Both the position numbers and the translations under genes were made by a program. A DNA stretch of 33,533 nucleotides from an uncultured bacterium (GTDB taxonomy: Bacteria; Pseudomonadota; Alphaproteobacteria; Sphingomonadales; Sphingomonadaceae): positions 1-33,533 of the forward strand of contig CAISGR010000183.1 in the NCBI GenBank assembly GCA_903884945.1, written 5' to 3'. Numbering within the stretch: the first letter of the stretch is position 1; every line of letters starts with the position of its first letter. Shown here piece by piece: positions 18,906-27,183 of the stretch. Below the pieces are notes generated by a model. It had not been told where the DNA came from and did not search any database. It saw nothing but the letters and a program-made list of their open reading frames with translations.

Positions 18906-19356
18906 TGACCTGCCGTTCCGCCCCTTCAAGGATGACGCCGAGATTCGCCGGATCGGCGAAGGGTTGCTCGCCTGTGGCCTTCCGCGCGCCGACTGGACGC
19001 ATGAGGCGCATCTCGCCGCGACGCTCTGGCTGATCCGCGATCGGTCCGATATCGACGTCGACCGGGAGATCGCCGGGATCATCTCGCGTTTCAACGAGAG
19101 CGTCGGCGGCGTGAACGACTCGACCCAAGGCTATCACGAGACGATCACGCGCGCCTTCATCGCCGGCATCCGGCTGTATCTGGCAGGAAGACGGCCCGCG
19201 GAGCCGCTGCTGACGGCGGTCAATGCCTTGCTGGCGAGCCCGATGGGGAAGCGAGACTGGCCACTGCGCTTCTACAGCCGGGAACTGCTGTTCTCGGTGC
19301 CCGCGCGATGTAAATTCGTTGCACCTGATCTCGCTCCGCTTCCGGTCGCGTGTTAG
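18901..19356 (+). CDS. Conserved protein of unknown function (WTHEAHL / GYHET family)
   Basis: 151 residues. Two histidine-rich motifs stand out: DWTHEAHLAATLWLI (residues about 31-45) and TQGYHETITRAFI (about 76-88), with LRFYSRELLFS near the C-terminus. I recall this pattern from a family of uncharacterised bacterial proteins of about 150 residues; no function is known to me. The paired His/Glu motifs could bind a metal, which is inference only. No signal peptide or membrane segment is seen. The ATG at 18901 lies in the right arm of a perfect hairpin and has no Shine-Dalgarno outside it; no good later start is present before residue 115. It is 41 bases downstream of pckA. Confidence 0.75.
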   Translation: MTDLPFRPFKDDAEIRRIGEGLLACGLPRADWTHEAHLAATLWLIRDRSDIDVDREIAGIISRFNESVGGVNDSTQGYHETITRAFIAGIRLYLAGRRPAEPLLTAVNALLASPMGKRDWPLRFYSRELLFSVPARCKFVAPDLAPLPVAC

Positions 19357-19391
19357 GAGCCTACGATCTTCTGCGGCATAGGGACGATATC

Positions 19392-19712
19392 ATGGGGTTG
19401 CTCGACGGACTGCTCGGCCAGGTCGCTGAAAATGTCGATGTCAAGAATCTCGCGGCGAAGGTCGGGCTTACGCCGGAGCAGATCGAGTCCGCCGTGACCG
19501 CGCTCGGTCATGCTCATATCGCGCCTGGCGATACGGTCAGCACAGCCGCCGCCGCGACGGGCCTGTCGGCCGAGACGCTGCAGCAGATCATCGGACATAT
19601 CGGCGGCGAGGGTGCCCTTGCGCGGTTCGCAAGCCTGCTCGGCGAACAGGGCGGCGATGGCCTGCTCGGTCAGCTTGGCAGCCTCGCCGGCGGCCTTTTC
19701 GGGAAAGGCTGA
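19392..19712 (+). CDS. Small Gly/Leu/Ala-rich protein, DUF937/YidB-like
   Basis: 106 residues. The N-terminus MGLLDGLLGQVAENVDVKNLAAKVGLTPEQ and the glycine-rich C-terminus GQLGSLAGGLFGKG resemble small DUF937/YidB-type proteins built of short helices with a Gly-Leu tail. The function of that family is unknown. It has no signal peptide. AGGGA about 8 bases before ATG 19392 is an acceptable ribosome site; an in-frame TTG at 19350, inside the previous gene, was judged less likely. A 136-codon frame on the opposite strand is considered a shadow. The family resemblance is weak and from memory. Confidence 0.65.
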   Translation: MGLLDGLLGQVAENVDVKNLAAKVGLTPEQIESAVTALGHAHIAPGDTVSTAAAATGLSAETLQQIIGHIGGEGALARFASLLGEQGGDGLLGQLGSLAGGLFGKG

Positions 19713-19855
19713 GCGCTTGGCCTGAGCAGCGATTGACGCGAATTGCTTCATATGGCCTGTCATTGTGGTTGTAGATGGTTGCGCTTCTCGCGGCCGGAGC
19801 TCGTCGATATAGGTTTAGGCCTCCGTGCTTTAGCGCCGATCTTGGTGAGACCTGA

Positions 19856-20503
19856 ATGACTGAAACCGAAGACTATCACCGGCAAGGCTATGTCGCCCTC
19901 CAAGGCCTGTTTTCGCCGCTACTGCTCAACGGTTTCTATGAGCGCATGCGATCGGATCTTCAGTTTGCCCAACGGTCGATGCATCCATTCACCGCACGGG
20001 GACCGCTCCTGTCGAAGGAAGCGATCGAAATCTACGCGATGCAATATCCCCCGATGCTCACATTTCTCTGGGGGTTGACGCCACGCATCGCGTTGGCGAC
20101 CGGGTGCGAGTTACTGCCGACCTATGCATATTTTCGCCTTTATCAACACGGCGATATCTGCCGGATTCATAGCGACCGGCTGGCGTGCGAGCACAGCCTT
20201 TCGTTGACGATCGCTTATGGCGACGACGAACCATGGGCTCTGTCCGTCGCGACCGAAGCAACCGCCGAACCGAAAGAGTGGATTGCGGAGGATTTCGGCG
20301 GTAGTCCATATGGCTCGGTCGCCATGCGGCCGGGCGACGCGGTGCTTTATCAGGGCGTACATCACAGACATGGCCGGCTCCAGCCGAATCCGAACAGTTG
20401 GTCCGCGCATCTGTTCCTGCACTGGGTGGATCCGAATGGGCGTTATGCCGATCAGGCCTTCGATCGCCCCGCAATCGAAAATGCCCGGAGAGGCGGCGCC
20501 TGA
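19856..20503 (+). CDS. 2OG-Fe(II) oxygenase-like protein of unknown substrate
   Basis: 215 residues. The layout suggests a cupin-fold 2-oxoglutarate/Fe(II) oxygenase. His105-x-Asp107 in CRIHSDRLACEHSLSLTIAY would be the first facial-triad part. MRPGDAVLYQGVHHRHGRL (157-175) supplies the distal His (169 or 170) and a following Arg (171 or 174) that could hold 2-oxoglutarate. WSAHLFLHWVDPNG closes the barrel. No signal peptide is seen. Codon use differs from the neighbours: CTA, TTA, CGA, GCA, CCA, ACA and TTT codons are frequent, and the 140 bases upstream are also less GC-rich, suggesting acquisition. It ends three bases from the convergent nfeD stop. Substrate and reaction cannot be inferred. 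Confidence 0.7.
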   Translation: MTETEDYHRQGYVALQGLFSPLLLNGFYERMRSDLQFAQRSMHPFTARGPLLSKEAIEIYAMQYPPMLTFLWGLTPRIALATGCELLPTYAYFRLYQHGDICRIHSDRLACEHSLSLTIAYGDDEPWALSVATEATAEPKEWIAEDFGGSPYGSVAMRPGDAVLYQGVHHRHGRLQPNPNSWSAHLFLHWVDPNGRYADQAFDRPAIENARRGGA

Positions 20504-20506
20504 CGG

Positions 20507-20956
20507 TCAGGCTCGCTCGACCAGCAGGACGCTACCTTCCGCACCGACAATGCGGGCCGAGTTGCCCTTGGCCATGTCGGGACCCCGCGCTTTCCAGGCG
20601 CCGTCACCGACCCTGACGCGGCCTTCGCCGGATATGATCGGATCGCACACTTCCGCCACAGTGCCGATCAGCCGGGATGTCCGGTCATTCAGCAACGGAT
20701 CCTCAGTCTCGACCTCACTGCGCTGATACCAGCGCCGGCCGATCCCGACTGCCGCACCAGTGAACAGCGCGAACAGCACTGCCTGGATGAGCACGGACAG
20801 TCCCGGCACCAGGAGGATGCCGAACCCGGTCAGCGCGGCGCCCGCGGCGAGGAAGATCATGAAGAATCCGGGCGCGATCAGTTCCGCGATCGCCAGCGCG
20901 AGCGCGGCCGCCAGCCACAGGGCGCCATCGCTCCACCACAAACCGAGCAGCGTCAT
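20507..20956 (-). CDS. NfeD family membrane protein (short, protease-less type)
   Basis: 149 residues. Three hydrophobic segments at about 10-27, 30-50 and 53-72 are followed by a soluble OB-fold domain (about 85-149) with LIGTVAEVCDPIISGEGRVRVGDGAWKARG, the NfeD signature. This short form lacks the ClpP-like protease domain of long NfeD proteins. Its start overlaps the stop of the SPFH gene (20953-20956), the usual genetic pairing: NfeD partners assemble with SPFH/stomatin-type proteins in membrane microdomains. Exact role unknown. Confidence 0.92.
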   Translation of the reverse strand: MTLLGLWWSDGALWLAAALALAIAELIAPGFFMIFLAAGAALTGFGILLVPGLSVLIQAVLFALFTGAAVGIGRRWYQRSEVETEDPLLNDRTSRLIGTVAEVCDPIISGEGRVRVGDGAWKARGPDMAKGNSARIVGAEGSVLLVERA

Positions 20957-21930
20957 TGCGCTCCCCCCTCGAACGGACCACGCGGCCGAACAGGCGGGCG
21001 GTCGGGCGCAGGCGGCGAAGAGGGGCCACTCAGCGCATCCCGCGCCAACTCGCCGATGCCGCCAAGCGTCCCCATCAACTGGGTCGCCTCGACCGGGAAC
21101 AGGATCGTCTTGGCGTTGGGCGAGGTTGCGAACATGCCGATCGCCTCGACATATTTCTGCGCGATGAAATAGTTGATCGCTTGGGTGCTGCCACCCTCGA
21201 TTGCGTCGGACACCATCTTGGTTGCCGCGGCCTCGGCCTGGGCGGAGCGCTCGCGCGCCTCGGCATCGCGGAACGCCGCCTCCTTGCGGCCCTCGGCTTC
21301 CAGTATCTGCGCCTGCTTCAGGCCCTCGGCGCGGTTGATCTCATTCTGGCGCGCTGCTTCGGATTCGAGGATCGTCGCGCGCTTCTCGCGCTCCGCCTTC
21401 ATCTGGCGCGTCATTGCGTTGACGATATCGGCGGGCGGTCGGATGTCCTTCAACACGACGCGGGTGATCTTGACGCCCCAGGCCTCGGTCGCCTGGTCGA
21501 CTACCTGCAGCAGCCGGGTGTTGATCTCGTCGCGCTTGGACAAGGTCTCGTCCAGGTCCATCGATCCCATCACGGTGCGCAGGTTGGTCGTCGAAAGCTG
21601 CATGATCGCGAGATAGAGGTCGCTCACCTCATAGGCGGCCTTCGCTGCGTCGAGCACCTGGAAGAAGACCACGCCATCGACCGCGACCATCGCATTGTCC
21701 TTGGTGATGATCTCCTGGCCCGGGATATCGAGCACCTGCTCCATCATGTTCACGCGCCGTCCGACGCGGTAGAAAAAGGCCGGGTAGAAGTTGAGGCCCG
21801 GCCGCGCGACCGTGGTGAAGCGCCCGAAATGCTCGATCGTGTACTGATAGCCCTGGCGGACCACCTTGATGCTCGTCATGAAATAGAAGATCACGACGAC
21901 GAGCACGAGGCCGGCGAGTGTGAGAGTCAT
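20953..21930 (-). CDS. SPFH/band-7 domain membrane protein (QmcA/stomatin-like)
   Basis: 325 residues. An N-terminal membrane anchor (about 4-20) precedes the band-7/SPFH domain (about 22-180: VRQGYQYTIEHFGRFTTVARPGLNF, YEVSDLYLAIMQLSTTNLRTVMGSMDLDETLSKRDEIN). A long alanine/glutamate-rich coiled coil follows (about 185-255, AEGLKQAQILEAEGRKEAAFRDAEA), and then a Pro-rich tail. Such proteins oligomerise at the membrane and modulate proteases such as FtsH. The 3' end overlaps the NfeD start, so the two are co-translated. The Shine-Dalgarno before ATG 21930 is weak (GGGGCTCGCAGCC). A CTATAAC sequence on this strand (complement of 22001-22007) may be a -10, but no good -35 accompanies it. Confidence 0.94.
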   Translation of the reverse strand: MTLTLAGLVLVVVIFYFMTSIKVVRQGYQYTIEHFGRFTTVARPGLNFYPAFFYRVGRRVNMMEQVLDIPGQEIITKDNAMVAVDGVVFFQVLDAAKAAYEVSDLYLAIMQLSTTNLRTVMGSMDLDETLSKRDEINTRLLQVVDQATEAWGVKITRVVLKDIRPPADIVNAMTRQMKAEREKRATILESEAARQNEINRAEGLKQAQILEAEGRKEAAFRDAEARERSAQAEAAATKMVSDAIEGGSTQAINYFIAQKYVEAIGMFATSPNAKTILFPVEATQLMGTLGGIGELARDALSGPSSPPAPDRPPVRPRGPFEGGAQ

Positions 21931-22114
21931 GGCTGCGAGCCCCCGACAATTTGGCCGCGAAAGGCAGCCGGTGCGCGCAGATTAGCAGATTGGCCGGGCC
22001 GTTATAGCGAAATGCGACACCGGCGCTGGCGCGAGGATGCCGCCCCTAGCGCCGCGAGGGACCTTTGTTTACATGGACCGCCACGACTCGCTCCCCGCAG
22101 GATACTGGCACCCC

Positions 22115-23572
22115 ATGGACATTCGCCTCGGCCTCACTTTTGATGATGTTCTGCTGTACCCGGCGGAATCGGACATCGTTCCGAGCCAGACCAACACGGC
22201 GACGCGCCTGAGCCGCGGCATCGCGCTCAACATTCCGGTGCTTTCCGCCGCGATGGATACCGTCACCGAAGCCGATATGGCGATCGTCATGGCCCAGCTT
22301 GGCGGCATCGGCGTGCTTCATCGCAACATGACGGTCGAGGAGCAGGTCGCCGCGGTGCGGGCCGTGAAGCGATATGAATCGGGCATGGTGGTCAATCCCA
22401 TCACGATCACGCCCGATGCGACGCTGGCCGACGCGCAGGCGCTGATGGCCTATCACAAGATCAGCGGGATTCCGGTGACCGAGAAGAGCGGCAAGCTCGT
22501 CGGCATCCTCACCAACCGCGACGTGCGTTTTGCCGGCAACCCGCATCAGCCGGTCGCCGAGCTGATGACGCACGAGAATCTGGCTACGGTGTCGCCGGGC
22601 GTCGACCAGGAAGAGGCGCGCCGCCTGCTGCACCAGCGCCGGATCGAAAAGCTGCTGGTGGTCGACGAGGCTTATCGCTGCATCGGCCTGATCACGGTCA
22701 AGGATATCGAGAAAGCAGTGATGTATCCGAATGCGACCAAGGACGAGACGGGCCGGCTGCGCGTCGCCGCCGCCAGCACGGTCGGCGACAAGGGTTTCGA
22801 GCGCACCGAGGCGCTGATCGATGCCGAACTCGACCTCATCGTGATCGATACCGCGCACGGCCATAATCGCGACGTCGCCCGTGCGGTCGAGCGCGCCAAG
22901 CGCATTTCCAACTCGGTTCAAGTGATCGCGGGGAACGTCGCCACGGCGGAGGCGACGCGCGCGCTGATCGATGCGGGTGCCGACGGGATCAAGGTCGGGA
23001 TCGGGCCGGGGTCGATCTGCACGACCCGCGTCGTGGCGGGCGTCGGCGTGCCGCAGCTTACCGCGGTAATGGATTGCGCCGAGGAGGCGGCCAAGTCCGG
23101 CGTGCCGGTGATCGCCGACGGCGGCATCCGCACCTCGGGCGACATGGCCAAGGCGATCGCCGCCGGCGCGTCGACGGTGATGATCGGGTCGCTTCTGGCG
23201 GGCACCGAGGAAGCGCCGGGCGAGACCTTCCTGTATCAGGGGCGCGCCTACAAGTCCTATCGCGGCATGGGCTCGGTCGGGGCAATGGCCCGGGGATCGG
23301 CCGATCGCTATTTCCAGCAGGACATCAAGGATCAGCTCAAGCTCGTCCCGGAGGGGATCGAGGGACAGGTGGCCTATAAGGGGGCGGCGCGCGACGTGAT
23401 CCATCAGCTCGTCGGCGGCGTCCGCGCGGCGATGGGCTATACCGGCTCGGCGACCATCCCGGACCTTCAGAAGCGCGCGCGTTTCGTCCAGATCACCGGC
23501 GCCGGCCTGCGCGAAAGCCATGTGCACGACGTGACGATCACGCGCGAAGCGCCCAATTATCCGACCCAGTAA
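22115..23572 (+). CDS. guaB: Inosine-5'-monophosphate dehydrogenase
   Basis: 485 residues, the normal length. GuaB oxidises IMP to XMP with NAD+, the first committed step to GMP. The (βα)8 barrel starts with [14 protein letters not shown]-domain pair is inserted at about residues 93-205. The catalytic loop is [11 protein letters not shown] with nucleophile Cys302; DTAHGH is at 245-250 and the Arg-Tyr flap region is around [19 protein letters not shown]. Start 22115 gives the family-like [11 protein letters not shown], with AGGA about 13 bases upstream. An in-frame ATG at 22073 would add 14 residues and cannot be excluded. It is divergent from the SPFH gene and followed at 40 bases by an RNA methyltransferase gene. 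Confidence 0.97.
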   Translation: MDIRLGLTFDDVLLYPAESDIVPSQTNTATRLSRGIALNIPVLSAAMDTVTEADMAIVMAQLGGIGVLHRNMTVEEQVAAVRAVKRYESGMVVNPITITPDATLADAQALMAYHKISGIPVTEKSGKLVGILTNRDVRFAGNPHQPVAELMTHENLATVSPGVDQEEARRLLHQRRIEKLLVVDEAYRCIGLITVKDIEKAVMYPNATKDETGRLRVAAASTVGDKGFERTEALIDAELDLIVIDTAHGHNRDVARAVERAKRISNSVQVIAGNVATAEATRALIDAGADGIKVGIGPGSICTTRVVAGVGVPQLTAVMDCAEEAAKSGVPVIADGGIRTSGDMAKAIAAGASTVMIGSLLAGTEEAPGETFLYQGRAYKSYRGMGSVGAMARGSADRYFQQDIKDQLKLVPEGIEGQVAYKGAARDVIHQLVGGVRAAMGYTGSATIPDLQKRARFVQITGAGLRESHVHDVTITREAPNYPTQ

Positions 23573-23584
23573 TGAAATCGCCCT

Positions 23585-23604
23585 CTCCCCGGAGGGAGCG
23601 GGAG
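23585..23604 (+). repeat. CTCCC/GGGAG palindromic element between guaB and the m5C methyltransferase gene
   Basis: CTCCC at 23585-23589 pairs with GGGAG at 23594-23598; a second GGGAG at 23600-23604 could pair instead and is also a strong Shine-Dalgarno, seven bases before the ATG at 23612. A similar element is found at 25343-25355. The type resembles the short G/C palindromes scattered between genes in many proteobacteria. Confidence 0.4.
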
Positions 23605-23611
23605 ACAAAGA

Positions 23612-24787
23612 ATGACACCTTCAGCCCAAGTCCAGGCAGCGATCGAGCTTCTCGACGCGATCATCGCCGCCGCGCGCGATTCCGGCGCGGCGGCTGACAC
23701 CCTGGTCGCGCGTTATTTTGCGGAGCGCCGCTACGCGGGCAGCAAGGATCGACGCGCGGTGCGCGAGCTCGTCTACGCCGCGATCCGCCAGCTCGGCGAG
23801 CGTCCGGCCAGCGGCCGCGCTGCGATGCTGGCGCTTGCGCAGACCGATCCGGAGATTGCGGCGCTGTTCGACGGGGTCGGCCACGGGCCCGCCCCGATCG
23901 GCTCGAACGAGGTGCCCGCCGCGACCGGCATCGCCCCGGAATGGATCATGGCGAAGCTGCGCGAGTCGGGCCTGTCCGATGAGGAACTCGCTGCTTTGAT
24001 CGAGCGCGCGCCGCTCGATATCCGGGTCAACTGGCTTCAGCCCGCGCCCGCGCCGATCGACGGCGCGGTGCCCATTCCCGGGTTGCCGGACGCCCTGCGC
24101 CTTCCGTCCGGGACCAATATCGAAGCGCTGGACGCCTATCAGGACGGGGCGATCGAAGTGCAGGACGCCGGCAGCCAGATCGTTACGCTCGCGGCGCGCG
24201 CGGCGCCGGGCATGCGTATCGTCGATCTCTGCGCCGGGGCGGGAGGCAAGACGCTCGCCCTGGCTGCGCTGATGGGCAACGAGGGCGCGCTGCTTGCGAC
24301 GGATACCGATCGCGCGCGCCTGTCACGGCTGGCGCCGCGGGCGGCACGGGCCGGGGCGACCATCGTCGAGACGCGCCTGCTCAACCCCGGGCGGGAAACG
24401 GAGATGCTGGCCGATTGGTCGGGTGCCGCCGATTGCGTTCTGATCGACGCGCCCTGCTCGGGTACGGGGACATGGCGGCGCAATCCGGAGGCGCGCTGGC
24501 GGCTGTCGCCGGGCCGGATCGAGCGCCTGGTCGAGACCCAGCGTCGCGTGCTCGACATCGGGGCGGGCCTGGTCAAGCCCGGCGGAACGCTGGTCTATAT
24601 CGTCTGCTCGCTGCTCGACGAGGAGGGGGCGGGGCAAGTCGCCGGCTTCCTCGCCGATCATCCCGGCTGGCGCGCCGACACCCTGGTTCTTCCGGCGGGC
24701 CGACCCCACGGTGCCGGCGTCCGGCTGACACCGGCGCACGATGCCACCGACGGGTTTTTTGTCGCAAGACTGACATACGCATGCTAG
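23612..24787 (+). CDS. RsmB/NOL1/NOP2-family RNA m5C methyltransferase
   Basis: 391 residues. The N-terminal region (about 1-95: DTLVARYFAERRYAGSKDRRAVRELVYAAIR) is a shortened NusB-like helical domain. The C-terminal Rossmann domain carries SAM motif I VDLCAGAGGKT (204-214), motif IV DAPCSGTGTWRRNPE with Cys282, and motif VI VCSLLDEEG with Cys332. The two cysteines are the release base and nucleophile of m5C RNA methyltransferases. RsmB acts on 16S rRNA C967, but this shorter protein could target another rRNA or tRNA site. GGGAG lies seven bases before the ATG. The last bases overlap an in-frame ATG (24781) of the next reading frame, but that gene more likely starts at 24820. Confidence 0.93.
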   Translation: MTPSAQVQAAIELLDAIIAAARDSGAAADTLVARYFAERRYAGSKDRRAVRELVYAAIRQLGERPASGRAAMLALAQTDPEIAALFDGVGHGPAPIGSNEVPAATGIAPEWIMAKLRESGLSDEELAALIERAPLDIRVNWLQPAPAPIDGAVPIPGLPDALRLPSGTNIEALDAYQDGAIEVQDAGSQIVTLAARAAPGMRIVDLCAGAGGKTLALAALMGNEGALLATDTDRARLSRLAPRAARAGATIVETRLLNPGRETEMLADWSGAADCVLIDAPCSGTGTWRRNPEARWRLSPGRIERLVETQRRVLDIGAGLVKPGGTLVYIVCSLLDEEGAGQVAGFLADHPGWRADTLVLPAGRPHGAGVRLTPAHDATDGFFVARLTYAC

Positions 24788-24819
24788 CCAAGGCCATTGT
24801 GCCGAAGCTGGAGTTGATC

Positions 24820-25329
24820 ATGCGTTATTCGTCCGTCGCCGCTGCTGCAGCGCTGACGCTCCTCGCGATTTCCACATCGCTCCACGGCCAGCGACCCGAC
24901 GACCAGATCGACCCGCGCTCGATGGCGCTTCTCGCCAAGGGACGCGCGGCGCAGGCGGCGGGCAATCTCGATGCCGCCACCGACACGCTCGAGACGGCGG
25001 TCGCGGTCGATCCGCGCAACCGGGCTGCCTTCGTGGCCCTCGGCCAGGTCGCCGATGCACGCGGCCTCCCGGGCAAGGCCATCAGGCTGTACCGCGAGGC
25101 GCTGCTCCTCGAGCCGAACGACGTCGCCGCGCTGAAGGGGCAGGGCGAGGCGCTGGTCGCCAAGGGCGCGGTGCAACGGGCGAAGGACAATCTGGCGAAG
25201 ATTCGCGCGATCTGCGCGAAGACCGGGTGCACCGACGCGACGTCGCTCGCTGCGGTGATCGCCAAGGGGCCGCCGATCGCCACGGCGTCCGTCGAGCCCC
25301 CTGCGGCCAAGCCGACCGCGAAGGAATGA
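24820..25329 (+). CDS. Periplasmic TPR protein
   Basis: 169 residues. A signal peptide (MRYSSVAAAAALTLLAISTSLHGQ) is followed by about three tetratricopeptide-like helical pairs: ALLAKGRAAQAAGNLDAATDTLETAVAVDP, AAFVALGQVADARGLPGKAIRLYREALLLEP and ALKGQGEALVAKGAVQRAKDNLAKIRAICAK. A Pro/Ala/Lys tail ends the protein. Start 24820 has GGAG six bases upstream and gives a proper signal peptide; an ATG at 24781 overlapping the previous stop would put 13 extra residues before it. It is a predicted protein-protein interaction module in the periplasm, with unknown partner. Two cysteines (ICAKTGC) could form a disulphide. It is transcribed with the methyltransferase gene and converges on rsmA. Confidence 0.85.
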   Translation: MRYSSVAAAAALTLLAISTSLHGQRPDDQIDPRSMALLAKGRAAQAAGNLDAATDTLETAVAVDPRNRAAFVALGQVADARGLPGKAIRLYREALLLEPNDVAALKGQGEALVAKGAVQRAKDNLAKIRAICAKTGCTDATSLAAVIAKGPPIATASVEPPAAKPTAKE

Positions 25330-25342
25330 ACGGACTGTTTCT

Positions 25343-25355
25343 CTCCCGGTGGGAG
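25343..25355. terminator. Short palindrome in the convergent TPR/rsmA gap
   Basis: CTCCC (25343-25347), three-base loop GGT, GGGAG (25351-25355), flanked by TTTCT on the left and GGGAA-TTT on the right. The 33-base gap between two convergent stops (25329 and 25363) makes a bidirectional terminator plausible; the stem is only five pairs. Confidence 0.4.
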
Positions 25356-25362
25356 GGGAATT

Positions 25363-26175
25363 TCAGCTCAGCGCCCGTGCCAGCTCCACGAATTCCGCCA
25401 CGCTGACTGTTTCCGCGCGGCGCGTCGGCTCGATTCCCACCCGATCGAGTGCCTCCAGCGCGCCCGGCACGGATTTCAGGCTCTGGCGCAGCATCTTGCG
25501 CCGCTGGCCGAACGCGGCTGCGGTCAATCGCTCCAGTACCGCGAAGGTCACTCCGGCCGGCGCCTCGTCCGGCGTTATATGGACCACCGCCGACATCACC
25601 TTGGGGGCGGGCGTGAAGGCCGAGCGATGGACCGGCATCGCCAGTTTCGCCGTGCTGCGCCACTGGGCGAGCACAGCAAGGCGGCCATAGGCATCATCAT
25701 CGGTCTTTGCGACGATGCGGTCTGCCACTTCCTTCTGGAACATCAGCGTCAGGCTGCGCCACCAGGGTGACCACTCGGCCGACAGCCATCGCACCAGCAA
25801 GGCGGTGCCGATATTATAGGGCAGGTTGGAGGCGATATGCGGCTTGCCCTCGAACAGCGGCGCGGCGTCGATCTCCAGCGCATCACCCTCGATCACGCGT
25901 AACCGGCCTGGATAGAAGTCGCCCAGTTCAGCCAATGCCGGGATGCAGCGCCGGTCGCGCTCGATCGCCGTCACGTGCGCGCCGGCCGCAAGCAAGGCCC
26001 GCGTCAGGCCACCCGGGCCAGGCCCGATCTCAAGTACTTCGGCATCCGTCAGGTCGCCCGGAATTCGCGCGATTCGAGCGAGCAGCTGGGCGTCGAGCAG
26101 GAAATTCTGCCCGAGCGCCTTGCTTGCAGCGAGTCCATGACGCGCGATCACCTCGCGCAGGGGCGGGAGGTTCAC
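25363..26175 (-). CDS. rsmA: 16S rRNA (adenine1518/1519-N6)-dimethyltransferase
   Basis: 270 residues. RsmA (KsgA) dimethylates two adjacent adenosines in the helix 45 loop of 16S rRNA late in 30S assembly. SAM motif I is [11 protein letters not shown] (48-58), and the catalytic motif IV is NLPY at 117-120. [10 protein letters not shown] at 19-28 is the conserved N-terminal box. The C-terminal helical domain includes [16 protein letters not shown] and [12 protein letters not shown]. The start overlaps the pdxA stop by four bases (26172-26175). It is the last gene of the conserved lptD-surA-pdxA-rsmA run. Confidence 0.97.
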   Translation of the reverse strand: MNLPPLREVIARHGLAASKALGQNFLLDAQLLARIARIPGDLTDAEVLEIGPGPGGLTRALLAAGAHVTAIERDRRCIPALAELGDFYPGRLRVIEGDALEIDAAPLFEGKPHIASNLPYNIGTALLVRWLSAEWSPWWRSLTLMFQKEVADRIVAKTDDDAYGRLAVLAQWRSTAKLAMPVHRSAFTPAPKVMSAVVHITPDEAPAGVTFAVLERLTAAAFGQRRKMLRQSLKSVPGALEALDRVGIEPTRRAETVSVAEFVELARALS

Positions 26176-27167
26176 GCGGCGGGCGCGGCGCGCCGGTCGG
26201 CCGCGCTCGCGGCAAGCCGGATCGCCGCGATCGTCGCACCGGGCTCGGCCCGATCCTGGCCTGCGATGCCGAATGCCGTGCCGTGATCGGGCGAGGTGCG
26301 CACGATCGGCAGGCCGAGCGTGATATTCACCCCTTCATCGAAATGAAGCGTCTTGAGCGGCACCAGCGCTTGATCATGGTAGCAGCAGAGCGCCGCGTCA
26401 TAAGTGGCACGAGCGCGCCCATGGAACATCGTGTCGGCGGCGAAAGGTCCGCTCGCGTCGATGCCCTCGCTGCGCAGAAGTTCTACCGCGGGGATGATAA
26501 AATCGATCTCCTCCCGCCCGATCGCACCGCCTTCGCCGGCATGCGGATTGAATCCGGCAAAGGCCAGCCGCGGGACAAGAATGCCGAAATTGCGGATCAG
26601 CCCGCGCGCCGTTGCCCGCGCCTTCGCGACGATCAACTCGACCGACAACAGGCTTGAGACCGCGGCCAGGGGGACATGCGTGGTGATCGGCACGACGCGC
26701 AGCGTTGGGCCGGCGAGCATCATCACGGCATTCTCGCCGGCGATGCCGCAGCGCTCGGCCACAAATTCGGTCTGGCCGGGGTGCGTGAAACCGATCTGGT
26801 AGAGTTGGGCTTTGGATACCGGTCCGGTCACCAGCGCCCGGGCGGTGCCCGAACGGGCGAGCCCGGCGGCGATTTCAAGCGCATGCAGCGCGCAGCGGGC
26901 ACCGTCCACGTCCGGCGATCCGGGCGTGATTTCGCCGCCATCCTCCACGTTGAGCACCGGGAGGGCAGTGGCGAAGCAGGCATTCGCTTCAGCCGGATCG
27001 GTAATCCGCGCCACCGGCCCGGCCCAGACCGCGCTGATCGCGCGTGCGTCGCCGACCGCAAAGAAGGGCGCAAGCTTCTCCCGCTCGCGCATGGCCCAAG
27101 CCTTCGCGATTACTTCTGGGCCGACCCCGGCGGGATCGCCCATGGAGACCGCAAGCGGGGCGATCAT
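26172..27167 (-). CDS. pdxA: 4-hydroxythreonine-4-phosphate dehydrogenase
   Basis: 331 residues. PdxA oxidises 4-phosphohydroxy-L-threonine with NAD in the DXP-dependent pathway to pyridoxal phosphate. The metal-binding histidines are His164 (TTHVPLA), His209 ([10 protein letters not shown]) and His264 ([12 protein letters not shown]), matching E. coli 166/211/266. The N-terminus [16 protein letters not shown] and [10 protein letters not shown] are also canonical. The gene lies 16 bases after the surA stop and overlaps rsmA at its end. The C-terminus is Ala/Arg-rich and variable. Confidence 0.97.
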   Translation of the reverse strand: MIAPLAVSMGDPAGVGPEVIAKAWAMREREKLAPFFAVGDARAISAVWAGPVARITDPAEANACFATALPVLNVEDGGEITPGSPDVDGARCALHALEIAAGLARSGTARALVTGPVSKAQLYQIGFTHPGQTEFVAERCGIAGENAVMMLAGPTLRVVPITTHVPLAAVSSLLSVELIVAKARATARGLIRNFGILVPRLAFAGFNPHAGEGGAIGREEIDFIIPAVELLRSEGIDASGPFAADTMFHGRARATYDAALCCYHDQALVPLKTLHFDEGVNITLGLPIVRTSPDHGTAFGIAGQDRAEPGATIAAIRLAASAADRRAAPAA

Positions 27168-27183
27168 CTCGGGGCGTCCTTCG

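Noticed and set aside
19353..19763. A 136-codon minus-strand frame opposite the small Gly/Leu-rich gene
   Set aside because: Considered because the sense gene is itself small. The sense frame has a ribosome site and a plausible family resemblance, while the antisense frame has neither.
22073..22114. A longer guaB N-terminus starting at ATG 22073
   Set aside because: The extra 14 residues ([14 protein letters not shown]) are not part of the IMPDH family start. Kept only as a possibility.
21931..22114. A guaB promoter at CTAGCG (22046-22051)
   Set aside because: No TTG-type -35 lies 15-18 bases upstream, so it does not fit the pattern seen for other genes.
22046..23608. A 520-codon minus-strand frame opposite guaB
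   Set aside because: The sense-strand gene is a full-length IMP dehydrogenase with all motifs; the antisense product is low-complexity Arg/Asp/His-rich.
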